Positions 47,548 to 58,530 of a stretch of DNA of 64,000 bases are shown here, one piece after another. Position 1 is the stretch's first letter; each line of letters starts with the position of its first letter. Below the pieces are notes generated by a model. It made no database searches. It was not told the origin of the DNA and worked only from the letters and a program-made list of their open reading frames with translations. Both the position numbers and the translations under genes were made by a program. This DNA is from Campylorhamphus procurvoides. Taxonomy: Eukaryota > Chordata > Aves > Passeriformes > Dendrocolaptidae. The DNA is taken from contig WBMV01001233.1 in NCBI GenBank assembly GCA_013396655.1, positions 248,533 through 312,532 on the forward strand. Direction: 5' to 3'.

Positions 47548-50500
47548 AGGAACACCAAAAAAACACCCACACACAAAATAAAACGCCTTTTACACCTCTT
47601 CCCTACAAAAGTTAATATTTTGTCGAAAAATGTTTTGAAACAGCATGATACAGAAATAATTGTTACAGATAAACATGAAATCAGAAAAAACAGAAACCTC
47701 AAATTTTCTACTGGTATGCCTGTGCCTGCTCCTTTCTTGGTGAGCAGAAATATGGTCCCCTAGAATAAGCTAAAGCTTTTAACATTAGCAGCAGCTTCAC
47801 TTCTGTAACAGCCTGAAAAAAAAGAACGTTCATGGGAACATTGATGATAAAAACTTTCCTAAATGGCGGCTTGCCCCAGTTCTTCATAAAGGTTCATCAG
47901 GGTCTGTCATGTTTGTCTCCTTAGATTCTACCAAAATCAGAAGTGTATCAGTGTCATTTCAAAGCAGCTGCCTTATTTATTTCTTCTTCTTTGTGAGAGG
48001 TGTCAGTCAACATTGAGACCAACACTAGTTCAGTCAGTGACTACCAAATGCTTCCTAGCCCTTTTTAGAAGAAAGAAAGAAATAAACAAAATAGACTGTG
48101 TTTACCACTAAGTAATGTTTGTTCAACTGACTTTAAAATAAAGATTTATGATTTATGGTAAATAATGGATAACTTCTTGCCAGACATTCATCCAGCAGTA
48201 GCTATCAAATTTACTAGAAGATTCAAATGTTTGGCAGTTAGGGAAATACGATCACGGTGGAGAAAAATTGGGGAATTTTCAGTTCGACTTTATTAGTAGT
48301 GGAACTCTTCTAGGATTTCTCAGAGAGTAAAGATGCACAGATGTAGAAACACTACTCTGCACATAGAACCTGTAGTGGAATTGTATCTACTACTGCTGTT
48401 ACATATTATATCTATGGTCATAGTATTAGTTTCTCAATATCTACCACGTAAATATGCCTTTAAAATAAAATTACCACTATTAGAGCTGACATGAAATAAC
48501 TGTTTCATAGCAGCTGTTTCATATTGTTCCTACATTTCTAAAAATTCTATAGGATATTGGTTAGTGGAATACAGGACAAGATAGGAAGGTCATAAAAGAA
48601 ATTTAAAGCTTGTCTAACAAGTAAACACAGGTCAGCTTATACATGGTCACATAATTTAGAGACTGGTTTTGTTGTCATTTATAGTTATTGGGTTTATATC
48701 AGGATAACTTAACAGAACCCACTGACATTTTATATCTTATATATAAGAATAATTTTAATTACAATCACACCCTATATTTTAAAAATGACAATAACAAATG
48801 TGATTCATTACATAGATATGTATTTCAGCTTATATATAGAGAGATATATATTTCAGCTTTCTTTTTCCTGCTTACTAGGGATTCTATCTACTGTCTCGTT
48901 CAACATGGAAGTCAATTCCTGACTATAATTTTTTACAGCAAATTCATTTTTAAAAAAAGTAAATCCAGAGAATAAGTATTTTCTCACCTAGAAAGCTGAG
49001 AACAACAGCTTTTTGTCTTTCAGGATTCTGAAATTAATAAAAATTACAAAGCAAAGAACCTTACTCAGAGGTTTTGCTGACAAGTCCTAACATGACATGC
49101 AGAGAGGTTTCACAGTGTGTGTAAAGAACAGTATACCAAATTTAAATACCCAGAGCATAATCTCCAGGTGCACAGATGTATATCTCCACAGAGAATTGAC
49201 AAGTATGGTGATGTTTTCACCTTTTCCCTACTCTTGAGGAAGGTTGAAGGTTGAACTAGTCCCTCAAACACTCTAGAGCTTGTGCCTTGGACCTGTGCTA
49301 AATCAATCCAGCAAATGGCATTAATTCATGTTGTATCTATAAGCAGTTACTCTGGTTACTCATCTCACCCTATAAGGCACGTCAATATATCTTGAATGAG
49401 ATGCCCTCTGCGGGTTGCTCTTCTCAACATGAGATAACTTTAGACTAGGCCCTAAATTTTGGAGATTAGAGTTAGGTAAGATAAAATGGGCCTTCACTGG
49501 CTGCTTAATGTTCCTTAAGATCAGCATATGATGCTAATACAATACTGCCCTTCCTCAGCCTAGAAAGCTTCTTCTCACCTTGACCATAGAGAATACATTC
49601 CACATTTGTAGAAAAAGAGAGATGTGATATAAACTATAAAGGAATTTAACATTGCTTTAAGGTACTCTTTTGGATCTTGAAGACCCATTCTGCCCTTCTT
49701 GTGAGTGAGTATCATGTGGTAGGACTGGATGGTGTGTTATAAGCAGCTATGAGTTTCAATATGTCAAGACTCCAGGACGCCTCCCACTGAAATTTCAGTC
49801 AGTGTTATGCTAAGTCAAATAAAATATACCCTAATTTAGCCCAGTGGTATTGAGAGTTACTTATCTGCTAAATTTTTAGTCCTGCTCTTTTCCTGACCTC
49901 TGGAAGAGCAAGCTCAATGTACTGGTCAGACATACCTGTTCTATACAATATTCAGTACTATTTTTTTTTAAAATATAAACTTTCTCTTCAAAGAATGGTA
50001 CTCATCTGTGTCTTGTATAATCATATGAGCACATTTTTATCTTGGCTGTATATTCCCCACAATTTAACTATTCAGTCACTGTGAAACAGTGCAGTTCAAA
50101 CATTTTCTGAGCACCATTTTAACACACATGCTCCCTGAAAAGATGACGGTGGATGAACTGAATAGCTATGCAATGGAATTGTGCTTCTTCTTTAAGCCTA
50201 CTAATTGCTGTAATTCTGTAATTGAAGCTGATTCTAATTATTTTCTGGATAGGGCTTAGTTTAATTTATGCCTGTGCAGTTCATTTTCCCATGCAAATCC
50301 ATATTTTTGGCTGTGAAATCAAATAACTCATAGCTCACAGACAGCAATTTTAGACCTTCTCCTTTCAAAAATTAATTAAACGAAAGCATACAGTTTTACA
50401 TGTCAGTCTTAGAAGGGAGGTCAGCAACTAGCAAAAAGTACCGTACATGTCAGAACATGCCTTTCTTAGTTATCTTTTGCATCAGATAAAGTTCAGTAAC

Positions 50501-52610
50501 ACTCTTCACTGCCTTAGATATTAACATTAGAGTTAGAAACAGTGACACAGTCTTGAGGAAGAAACTTTGGTGAAAAACCCTGCAGCATCAACAGTTTCTG
50601 CTAAATATACTAGTAAAAACAAGTATCAGTGACTTTTGAATTTAAAGGGAAAAAATGGTATCTGCTAAGGTCAGAGAATGCTACTTCACCAAGTACACCA
50701 ATTACAAGATTTCAACTTACATATGCTTTGCCAGAACTTAACAACTATCATTAAGGATAAGGAAGCACAGAAGGTATATGGAAGGTATGATTTTATTATT
50801 CATTCATATATTTATTATTTCAAACCACAATGCTTCTTAAGTCCTGCACTATGCTGAGGAATAAGTGGAACCTGTAATGGATACACCATGTTCAAAGGCA
50901 ATTTTCTAATTTTCCATATCTTCTTAGTCTTATAAGGATTTTCTTAAGTAGTGAGAGAGAAGCTGAAACATAGTTTTGGAAGCATAGTTTATTACTCTAT
51001 GTATAGAAACAGGCATTACAAAAGACATTCTACTGGAGCGTATGGTTATTGTTAACACAATCCACAAGTCATTAAGTACAGTAAATAATTTACACATCAG
51101 AAAAGTCATTGTTACTCATAAATTATTTCAACTCCTGTTTATTTGAATTTCAAACATTTTCCCCTTTCAACAGTCAAATATGCTTGCTTTGAAAAGCCTT
51201 GAATACAACTAGAAAAGGAGTTCAAGATACATAAAAAGCGTTAGTATCCTTCTTTGTGCACTGAATTTATCCAGTACAGTACCTAGTCTGATGGCAGAGA
51301 CATAGTCTCCTCTGGTAACTGCTTTCAGTTTCATCTTGGTAGGAATTTTGTTTGTAAGAAATATGGGAGGAATATTGGTTAAAATGAGCACAAATCTCTC
51401 CCCCCACGCTCCTGCTTCCTCTTCTACGTTAAAATCACAGTGGTTTAGATCAGTTGACTTACTTGAAACCAGACTTCAATCTCAGTATAGCAAACAGCTT
51501 AAAATAACAGATATTATACTGTAGTAGGAGCTAGATTAAATTAGTCATTAATTTTTTGAATTACAGAGTAGATTGGGAACATAAGGATGAATAACACTGA
51601 TGCCTTCACTCTTTTTTCTTAACTTACTGCCTTTCAAAATTATTAAATTTTTATATGTGTTATTGGCTCTTTTGACCCAAAAGCTTAGCTAAATTCAAGA
51701 TGTTGAGGCTGTTTCTGTTAGGAGGGAGTGTTAGGAGAAGAAAGTAATTATGAAATGGGGATTTTTTGTTTGTTTGGGGTGTTTGGGTTTTTTTTTTGTT
51801 TTTCCTTTTGTTTGTTTTTTCCCATAGTTAAAAAAAAATAAGCAAAAAACTTCTCAAACATCTTTTCTCAGTGGGGTTGTAACAGATTGTGTGGATTTCT
51901 GGTTCTCAACCATTTTCTTCAAATTGTCCCACTGTTTTTCCCTGGTGAACAAACCATCACAAAAAAGAATAAAATTCCTTCATGAAAATTTTCTGCCTGC
52001 TTGTCAAACATGCATCTATACTTTACAAGGAACTAGGTACAACTTTTCTGTGGTGTTAGTGTCTAGTTTTCTTAAGGGGCATATCTGTTTGATTCAACTA
52101 TACTAAAGTAAAGCAATAGTTATTATGTATTTCCAACATTTTGAGAATTCTGACAAACTCGAAAGAGCCATAATGTATAAAATTTTATCTTATTTTCTAT
52201 TTGTTTGAATAATAAATATTAATTATCTGCTGAAAAGTACTCTAAAGGTTTTATATTTCAGAATGACAGTACTGTCATTTGGGAAGTTTCACCTTCAGGA
52301 ATCCAGCAAGGTATTGATTGTTCCAACCAATTACATCATCTGAAAATGTAATTAAAAAGAGATTTTGCATGACTTACTGTCTGACTAACCATGAGCAAAG
52401 AAATGCACACATGGGGACATATTTTGCAGTTCTTAATCAAATGAAATCCTGTTGTTTTCAATGGTAGTTACATTCAATTAAGAACCACAAATTTGGGCCC
52501 ATGTATTATAATGCACAAGGGCAAGTAATGATATCAGAGCTGATTTTATGATGAATATATGAGTGAAGGAAACACAGGGAAAAAGGACTAAATCTGTGTT
52601 TCATTCTACA

Positions 52611-52640
52611 GAATAATGTGTGGATTTTTACACATTATTC
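52611..52640. repeat. 11-bp perfect inverted repeat
   Basis: GAATAATGTGT (52611-52621) and ACACATTATTC (52630-52640) separated by eight bases. There is no T-run, and this is a eukaryotic context, so it is not read as a terminator. Confidence 0.8.
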
Positions 52641-53579
52641 ATAAAATTCAAGTAACTCTTCCCCTTGTTGTAAGAATTTATACAATGATGGGAAATAAGA
52701 GAATAAAACTTACCTGCCTTCTTGCCTTTTTGCTTACTTGAACTATTTGTAATCTTTCAGTTGTTGCTCTGAACTGAGTTTTTAGTGTTGCATAGCATGA
52801 AATGTCTCCCCAAACCAATAAACTGGATACCTCTATTTAGCTCTCCAGATCATCCATTACCTTTACTAAAGGATGATCTGAATAGCTTGACTAGATACTG
52901 CCATATGTCTTAAAATGAAAATAATCTGCACAGGTAGATATGACAGTGGAATCTATGGGAGCCCATCCTGGTGCAGAAGACTGGAAGGTTTTTCCTAGGG
53001 TATGGATCTTCCTTTTCCTTTATGTAACTGAACTGAGCTCCAGTATTCCACTTGTTATCACATTCCAGAAATCAGTCTTTCTGCAGGCTTGATACCTTTG
53101 AAGATATAAGAGCGCATCCAAGTGGTTGTTTTATTTAGTGGAAATAGTTGAGTACATTTCAAGAAAACTGCTTTCATGGGCCTCTATCAGCAATAGCAAC
53201 ATCTGTCAAGAAGCTGAAAGAGGGACCACTGAACTCATCATGCATATCTCTATCAGCCAGCATCATGTTCTGAATCCTCTCTGAATGAAGCAAACAGTAG
53301 AGTTTGAAAGTCGCTATCCTTCAAAAGTGTCTATGACTTTTCAGATTTGCTTGTACGATTTGGATGTTTGTTGTGTCATGACAACAGTATCGCTTTGATA
53401 CAACACTTAAGGCAGATATTGAGTGAAAAGATGATACACTTATACAAGGACGCACAGAAAAAAACAAAATACTATATTAACAACTAAATAAATAAAAGTG
53501 CTAAGAATTAATAAATCATGAGAGGAAACTGTGTTTCATTCTTGGCACCTGAGCCAATACTATTTGTGTGTAGCATCAG

Positions 53580-54158
53580 AAGCTGGGTTGTATCAGTGGT
53601 AGTGTGGTCAGACGAACTAAGGAAATAATTGTCCCCTTGTACTTAGCTGCTGAGGCCACACCTTGAATATTCATTTGGGCCTTTCATTACAAGAAAGACA
53701 TTGATATGCTACAGCAAGTCCGGAGAAGGGCCATGAAGCTGGTGGAGGGTCTGGAGCACAAGTCTTATGAGGAGCTACTGAGGGAGCTTCAGTTGTTTAA
53801 CCTGGAGTAAAGGAAGCTCAGGGGGACCTTGTTCTCTGTAACTACCTGAAACAAGATTGCAGTGAGTTAGGGGTCAGTCTCTTCTCCTAGGCAATAGGAC
53901 AAAAGGAAATGGCTTGAAACTGTGTCAGGGGAAGTTTAGATTGAATATTAGGAAACATTTCTTCCTTGCAACGCTTGTCAAGCACTGGAACACGCTGCCC
54001 AGTGAAGTGTTTGAGTCACCATCCCTGGAGATATCTAAAATACATAAGGATGTGATGCTTAGGGACATGGTTTAGTGGTGGTGGACTTGGCAATGTTAGG
54101 CTAATAGTTGAACTCAATGATCTTAACGTTATTTCCTACATAAATAAATCTATGATTC
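53580..54158 (+). mobile_element. CR1 LINE, 3' end fragment
   Basis: Begins in the ORF2 C-terminal region: GTATCAGTGGTAGTGTGGTC, then CTGAGGCCACACCTTGAATA. It continues through CATTACAAGAAAGACATTGA, GGAGAAGGGCCATGAAGCTG, TCTGGAGCACAAGTCTTATG and AAGCACTGGAACACGCTGCC, and closes with the CR1 tail (AACTCAATGATCTTAACG, TCTATGATT) at 54158. Stops and small indels interrupt the frame, for example a TAA in CCTGGAGTAAAGG where the family has an open codon. The sequence is similar to the 11.3-kb copy but more decayed. An A/C-rich tract follows directly. Confidence 0.94.
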
Positions 54159-54200
54159 AACAAAAAACCCAACAAAACAACAACAACAACAAAAAAAATA
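54159..54200 (+). repeat. A-rich (CAA)n tract after the CR1 tail
   Basis: CAACAAAAAACCCAACAAAA followed by (CAA)n and an A run. It sits immediately 3' of the CR1 terminus. Confidence 0.85.
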
Positions 54201-54412
54201 TTGTAGCTGAATACTTGAATGCTGTTTGTAAAGGGTATTCATTCAGGCTTACCTATGCCTTGGCATTCTGCAGAATTGTTTGTGGTGAGAAAGAAATGCT
54301 TTGAAGGAAGGAGCTCTAAAGAACAATTTTGATTAATGGTCCTGAACAACTTCAAAAAAATGAGTCAAGTAAAACTTTCCCCAGTTGTAAATCTTATTTG
54401 CACCAGCAAATT

Positions 54413-54536
54413 AAAACAACAACAACAACCACAACCCCCTTCACAAACAAACAAAAAAAACAAACAAAAAAAAAAACAAAGAAAAAAACACAACCCCCCA
54501 AAACCAACCAACCAACCAAAAAATAACAAAAAAACC
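54413..54536 (+). repeat. A/C-only simple repeat tract
   Basis: About 120 bases made almost wholly of A and C: (CAA)n, (CAAA)n, C runs and (CCAA)n. The two overlapping lysine/asparagine/proline-rich frames across it are low-complexity artefacts. Confidence 0.9.
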
Positions 54537-55193
54537 CATCACAGGTCATTCAACCAATCATTTTCAGAGTATAAGCAAATGATTCTGCAGGATAATCAGC
54601 TAAAAGTAATCTCTTGTGTGTAATGATTTTATCACTCCCTGAGCTACTTGTTCCTTCCTTTTCATTTGGGAAACAGTAGCATTACAGACAGCTGCCACAG
54701 TGGAATAAGTTGCACCAAATTTCTTATTTAAAAAAACTCTGAAAATCTTGAACGGTATGTCTTAATTAGTTTTGATAGGTAATTAAGTTGTTTTCTTGAC
54801 AAGTGTCTTCCCCCTTCAGGTTTCCTGACTCTTGTGTAATTTCCAGATGTATTAATTACATTTCAGAAGAAAAAAAAATCTATTTGGGTGGTTATATACA
54901 GCCTGACACAAACTCACATATAGTCATGTAAAAACCACGAAAAAAGTACATATCCCAGAAGCTGTAGAGGACTGAGGTTTTATCATCCCAGGAGTATTTT
55001 TCATTTTCTATTCAAACCTATAGTTGATTAATATATTGTGGCAAGATATTGACCTTACATTTTAGAAAATTAACCAAAACACATAAACCAATTTGATCTC
55101 AGCACTCTCAAGACCAATAAAACATGGGATTGCACACAGCAAATGAAGAAATAGTACTGCATAATGGAAGAATGTTTTCTAAGACACTATTTA
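54537..55193. other. AT-rich unique sequence, no gene seen
   Basis: Nothing recognisable beyond short homopolymers. Confidence 0.5.
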
Positions 55194-56206
55194 TGGGGAA
55201 CAGGGCCTGATTACCTTGATAGAATCGGATTAGTTAGAGAGTAGATGAGTTTTTATTTCTTGGGACTCAGAAAGAGACTGTAGTGAAGGAAGACATAATG
55301 TCAAGAAAAGAAGGATTTTGGTCCCTTTGCAAAAGTATTAAGCCCAGTCACAATCTGTGAAGTTACCTGATTCCATCTTCCTCCTAGACATTGACCTGTG
55401 TGGCATCAACCTTAACAATTCAAACCATGACTAACTTGATGAGTTGAGAGAGACTGAAATGCTAATGATTAATGACTCAAACAATTGGCCATTAACAAAA
55501 GCAGCAGGGTGCTTTGCTGACAGGGACAAGGTAAGGGGCCAGGTGCAGAGGGCATGAGAACCAGAGGATGACCAGGACAAATCAACCTTTGTTTAGCAAC
55601 AAGCTGGGTTTTGATCCAGGTAAGGGAAGAGGCTGATAAGAAGTAGATTCTGTGAGGTGAGATAATGCTTTCTATCATGCCAATGTCCTCCCTTACGCAA
55701 TTGGTTCAGGGTGAAAACTCTTCTCCAGGAAAGTATCAGAAAATTCACACACAGGCCTAAAGGTATTCATCTCTTCTGATGGCAAATAATTGGCTCAACT
55801 ATGCTGACCTGAGAGGGAACTGTCATCTTAAAAGGTGTCATAAATCATCAAAGACCCCCAAAGTGCCATCAGACTCATTTCTGGTGCTTTCCACCAGAGG
55901 ACTTCACATGATCCACAGTGTTGCAACAGATTCATAGTGCTGCATCAGACAATGTAAAACTCCCCTCCCAGGAGAGGTATCTGGGACCCTAATGGGTGTT
56001 CCCACATAAAACTAAGAGCATATTAACCTACTGAACTTTATGTTTCCAGGGCTCCCCCCACCTCTGACGATCAAAACCACAACCATCACTTTGACCACTG
56101 GGCATCAAAATTGCAACACTCAAGTACTCGTGCTGTATCCACAGGTGGCGATATCTTTCTACTCTTATCCTTTCTACCGTTATTCTTTCAGGGGTGGGTC
56201 ATAACA
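55194..56206 (-). other. Candidate LTR-like block
   Basis: About 1 kb with G+C above that of its flanks. On the minus strand it would start TGTTATGACCCACCCC (56206 downward), carry a CCAAT element (AGCCAATTATTTGCC, about 55790) and an AATAAA (55252-55257), and end ...CCTGTTCCCCA near 55194. Those are LTR-like features in LTR-like order. No target-site duplication was found (left flank ATTTA, right flank GTTGT), so both ends are guesses. It also contains CCACAGGTGGCGAT at about 56138-56152, a weak CTCF-like word. No viral gene is readable. Confidence 0.35.
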
Positions 56207-58266
56207 GTTGTGTGCTTTGTGATGTTATATATTCTATAAGGCTCCTTCACATCATCTTTAGAGGACTAAAAAGGCACTTGGGCAGCTTGAACAAAACAAC
56301 ATTTCTGTTTTATGCTATTTCATGAGGTTATTCTTCAAGATTAATTAGTGAATAACTAAGTAGGTAATAACCATATCAACAATAAAATGAATATGCAACA
56401 GTGATAAAATCCTCTTTACTTATTACTCATGCTCATTATTGCTACGAAATGGAATTATCTGCATATACATTTTACTAAAGGCAGGGTAGAATCTTGGTAC
56501 ATTGGTATATGTTTTTTGTGACAATAAATCTGCTGCAAATTCAATGACCATTTCTTTTTCTAAATGGTGTATACAAGGAAAAAAATAAATATAGTTCTAA
56601 TTTAATAATGATAATTTGGCTTTACAATAATTAATCACTAGATCATTTGTTGACTGTCAACTGTTACACATAATAAATACTCTTCAGAGTTCTTTTAAGA
56701 TGATAAGCTATTACTTTTCCAAGAAAATGTGGAGTGTAAATATCTTACTTTTGAAATAAAATAGTTATTCCTGAATTGAAAAATAGTAATTTAAGAAGTT
56801 TCTTTGAGTTTTAATACCAAATTAACATACAGAGTTGAAATTTCAAAAGTATGTCTTTGTGTAGTTGACCAGTTTTGGGGAATGAGTGGGTTTTTTGTCT
56901 TCTTGTAATTGGAAAATATTAATGTTTAAATTGAATAATGACCTTTCAGCACTGTGTACCTTAAAGCCTAGATATTTAAATACCTAGAGGAAAGCTGACT
57001 ACATGTAATTTATAGATCTCTTCTTTCCCATTGTTTCCCTTCTGCTTGTTTCAAACTGTTTCATATGTCCTACTTTTCCACAAGTCAAATTTACAAAGAA
57101 GACCTCATCCTTTTTACATCTAGACCCATGATTAATCCCAGTATTTGGCATATGAATCAGTCCCTTCAGGTGATGTTGCTGGTCAACATAGCACTTAATT
57201 GAAGTTCTGCCCAAAATTTATGTCGCCTTAACTCTGCTCCCTTTTTTGTATCTTTTAGTTTAGTTTTAGTTCTTTCTCAGCCTTTAACTTACCTATTCTT
57301 TATTCCAATACAGTTTCTGATTTCCTGACTTTTAACCTGAATTCTGATCACAGTTATTGCCTAGATTTTTATTTGTTTATAATACCCAATTTCTCCTGAG
57401 TTTTGGTTCTCTCTTTGTTGACTGTATTTGCCCAGCAACAGGGAGATAGTAAGAAATATGAAGATGATTTGGTCAAAATGCTAATGTTTCAGCACAAATT
57501 TATCCTACCTGCTCTCTATGTCAGTCATATAGGTTTACATCTAAGCTTTGTGTTTAGACTCCTGTTCAAATGAACAGATTTGTGTGATTTTAGTTGTCAA
57601 TTCAGACACACAAGGTTTGATTCACACACACAAACATCTAACCCAAAAGATCCAGATACATGTAGATACGACACAAGATACACAAAAGACCTTCTAAAAT
57701 GAAGGCCAGAGATGATCTGGAATCCCCTAGTGAAACTGTGAAGCACAAACCATCCTCCAGCCCTTGTGGTCAGGGCAGATCAAAACATATTTCATCTCTA
57801 AAAGTGCATGTCTGATACAGGATAAACTGAATTGATCCTCTCACTGTAGTGACTGAAGTCTTGATTCAGTTACTCACATATAAATACCTAATGCTCTTTT
57901 CCATGACCTAGCATATCCCATGTACCAGGTCATATGGCATATACCCAGCATATAACTTCAAAACTCCTACCCAGGAGATCATTAATTCCTTTTAGTCCCT
58001 ATGTCATAAGCACATATGCCTTAGATGCACTAAAGCAGTTCAAAAGGCATCCAAATTGTTGCTGAAATCCAACCTCAGGTTCCTACTGACTGCAACATGC
58101 AATGAAGAAAAGACTTGCAATGAAGTATTGCAAAACATCCCTATGGAAAAAGGCGACTATATAGAGATACTGGTAATATAAGAAGAAATTTAAAGTTGAA
58201 TGGAAAAAAAAGATTGGAGGACAGAAATTGCTCTGCAGAGACAAGGTAGGCTAAATGTAGATTTAG
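56207..58266. other. AT-rich unique sequence, no gene seen
   Basis: No exon or repeat recognised apart from the approach to the polypyrimidine microsatellite. Confidence 0.5.
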
Positions 58267-58331
58267 TTTCCCTTCCCTTCCCTTCCCTTCCCTTCCCTTC
58301 CCTTCCCTTCCCTTCCCTCTCCCCTCCCTCT
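58267..58331 (+). repeat. (CCCTT)n polypyrimidine microsatellite, left part
   Basis: About ten CCCTT units turning into CTCCC-type sequence before the assembly gap. One strand is all pyrimidine, so it can form triplex DNA and is hard to sequence. Confidence 0.95.
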
Positions 58332-58490
58332 NNNNNNNNNNNNNNNNNNNNNNNNNNNNNNNNNNNNNNNNNNNNNNNNNNNNNNNNNNNNNNNNNNNNN
58401 NNNNNNNNNNNNNNNNNNNNNNNNNNNNNNNNNNNNNNNNNNNNNNNNNNNNNNNNNNNNNNNNNNNNNNNNNNNNNNNNNNNNNNNNNN
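58332..58490. other. Assembly gap, 159 N
   Basis: Unknown bases inside a pentanucleotide microsatellite. The 136-codon and 81-codon frames that span it are artefacts of the Ns and the repeat. The true gap length is unknown. Confidence 0.98.
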
Positions 58491-58530
58491 TTCCCCTTCC
58501 CTTCCCATCCTCTTCCCTTTCCCTTTCTTT
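58491..58530 (+). repeat. (CCCTT)n polypyrimidine microsatellite, right part
   Basis: Degenerate continuation of the same C/T repeat after the gap, then TTTATTTTATTCCAG into unique sequence. Confidence 0.9.

Larger units (their letters stand above)
44851..53579. other. AT-rich unique sequence, no gene seen
   Basis: Nearly 9 kb without a recognisable exon, RNA gene or mobile element. It contains short simple repeats (TTTGG at 46041, G11 at 47537, GTTT-rich near 51765-51810). It also holds an 11-bp hairpin (52611-52640) and a homeodomain/octamer-motif cluster at about 50200-50300, described in the findings. Confidence 0.45.

Noticed and set aside
54329..54623. Lys/Asn/Pro/Thr-rich frames in two phases
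   Set aside because: Translation of an A/C simple-repeat tract.
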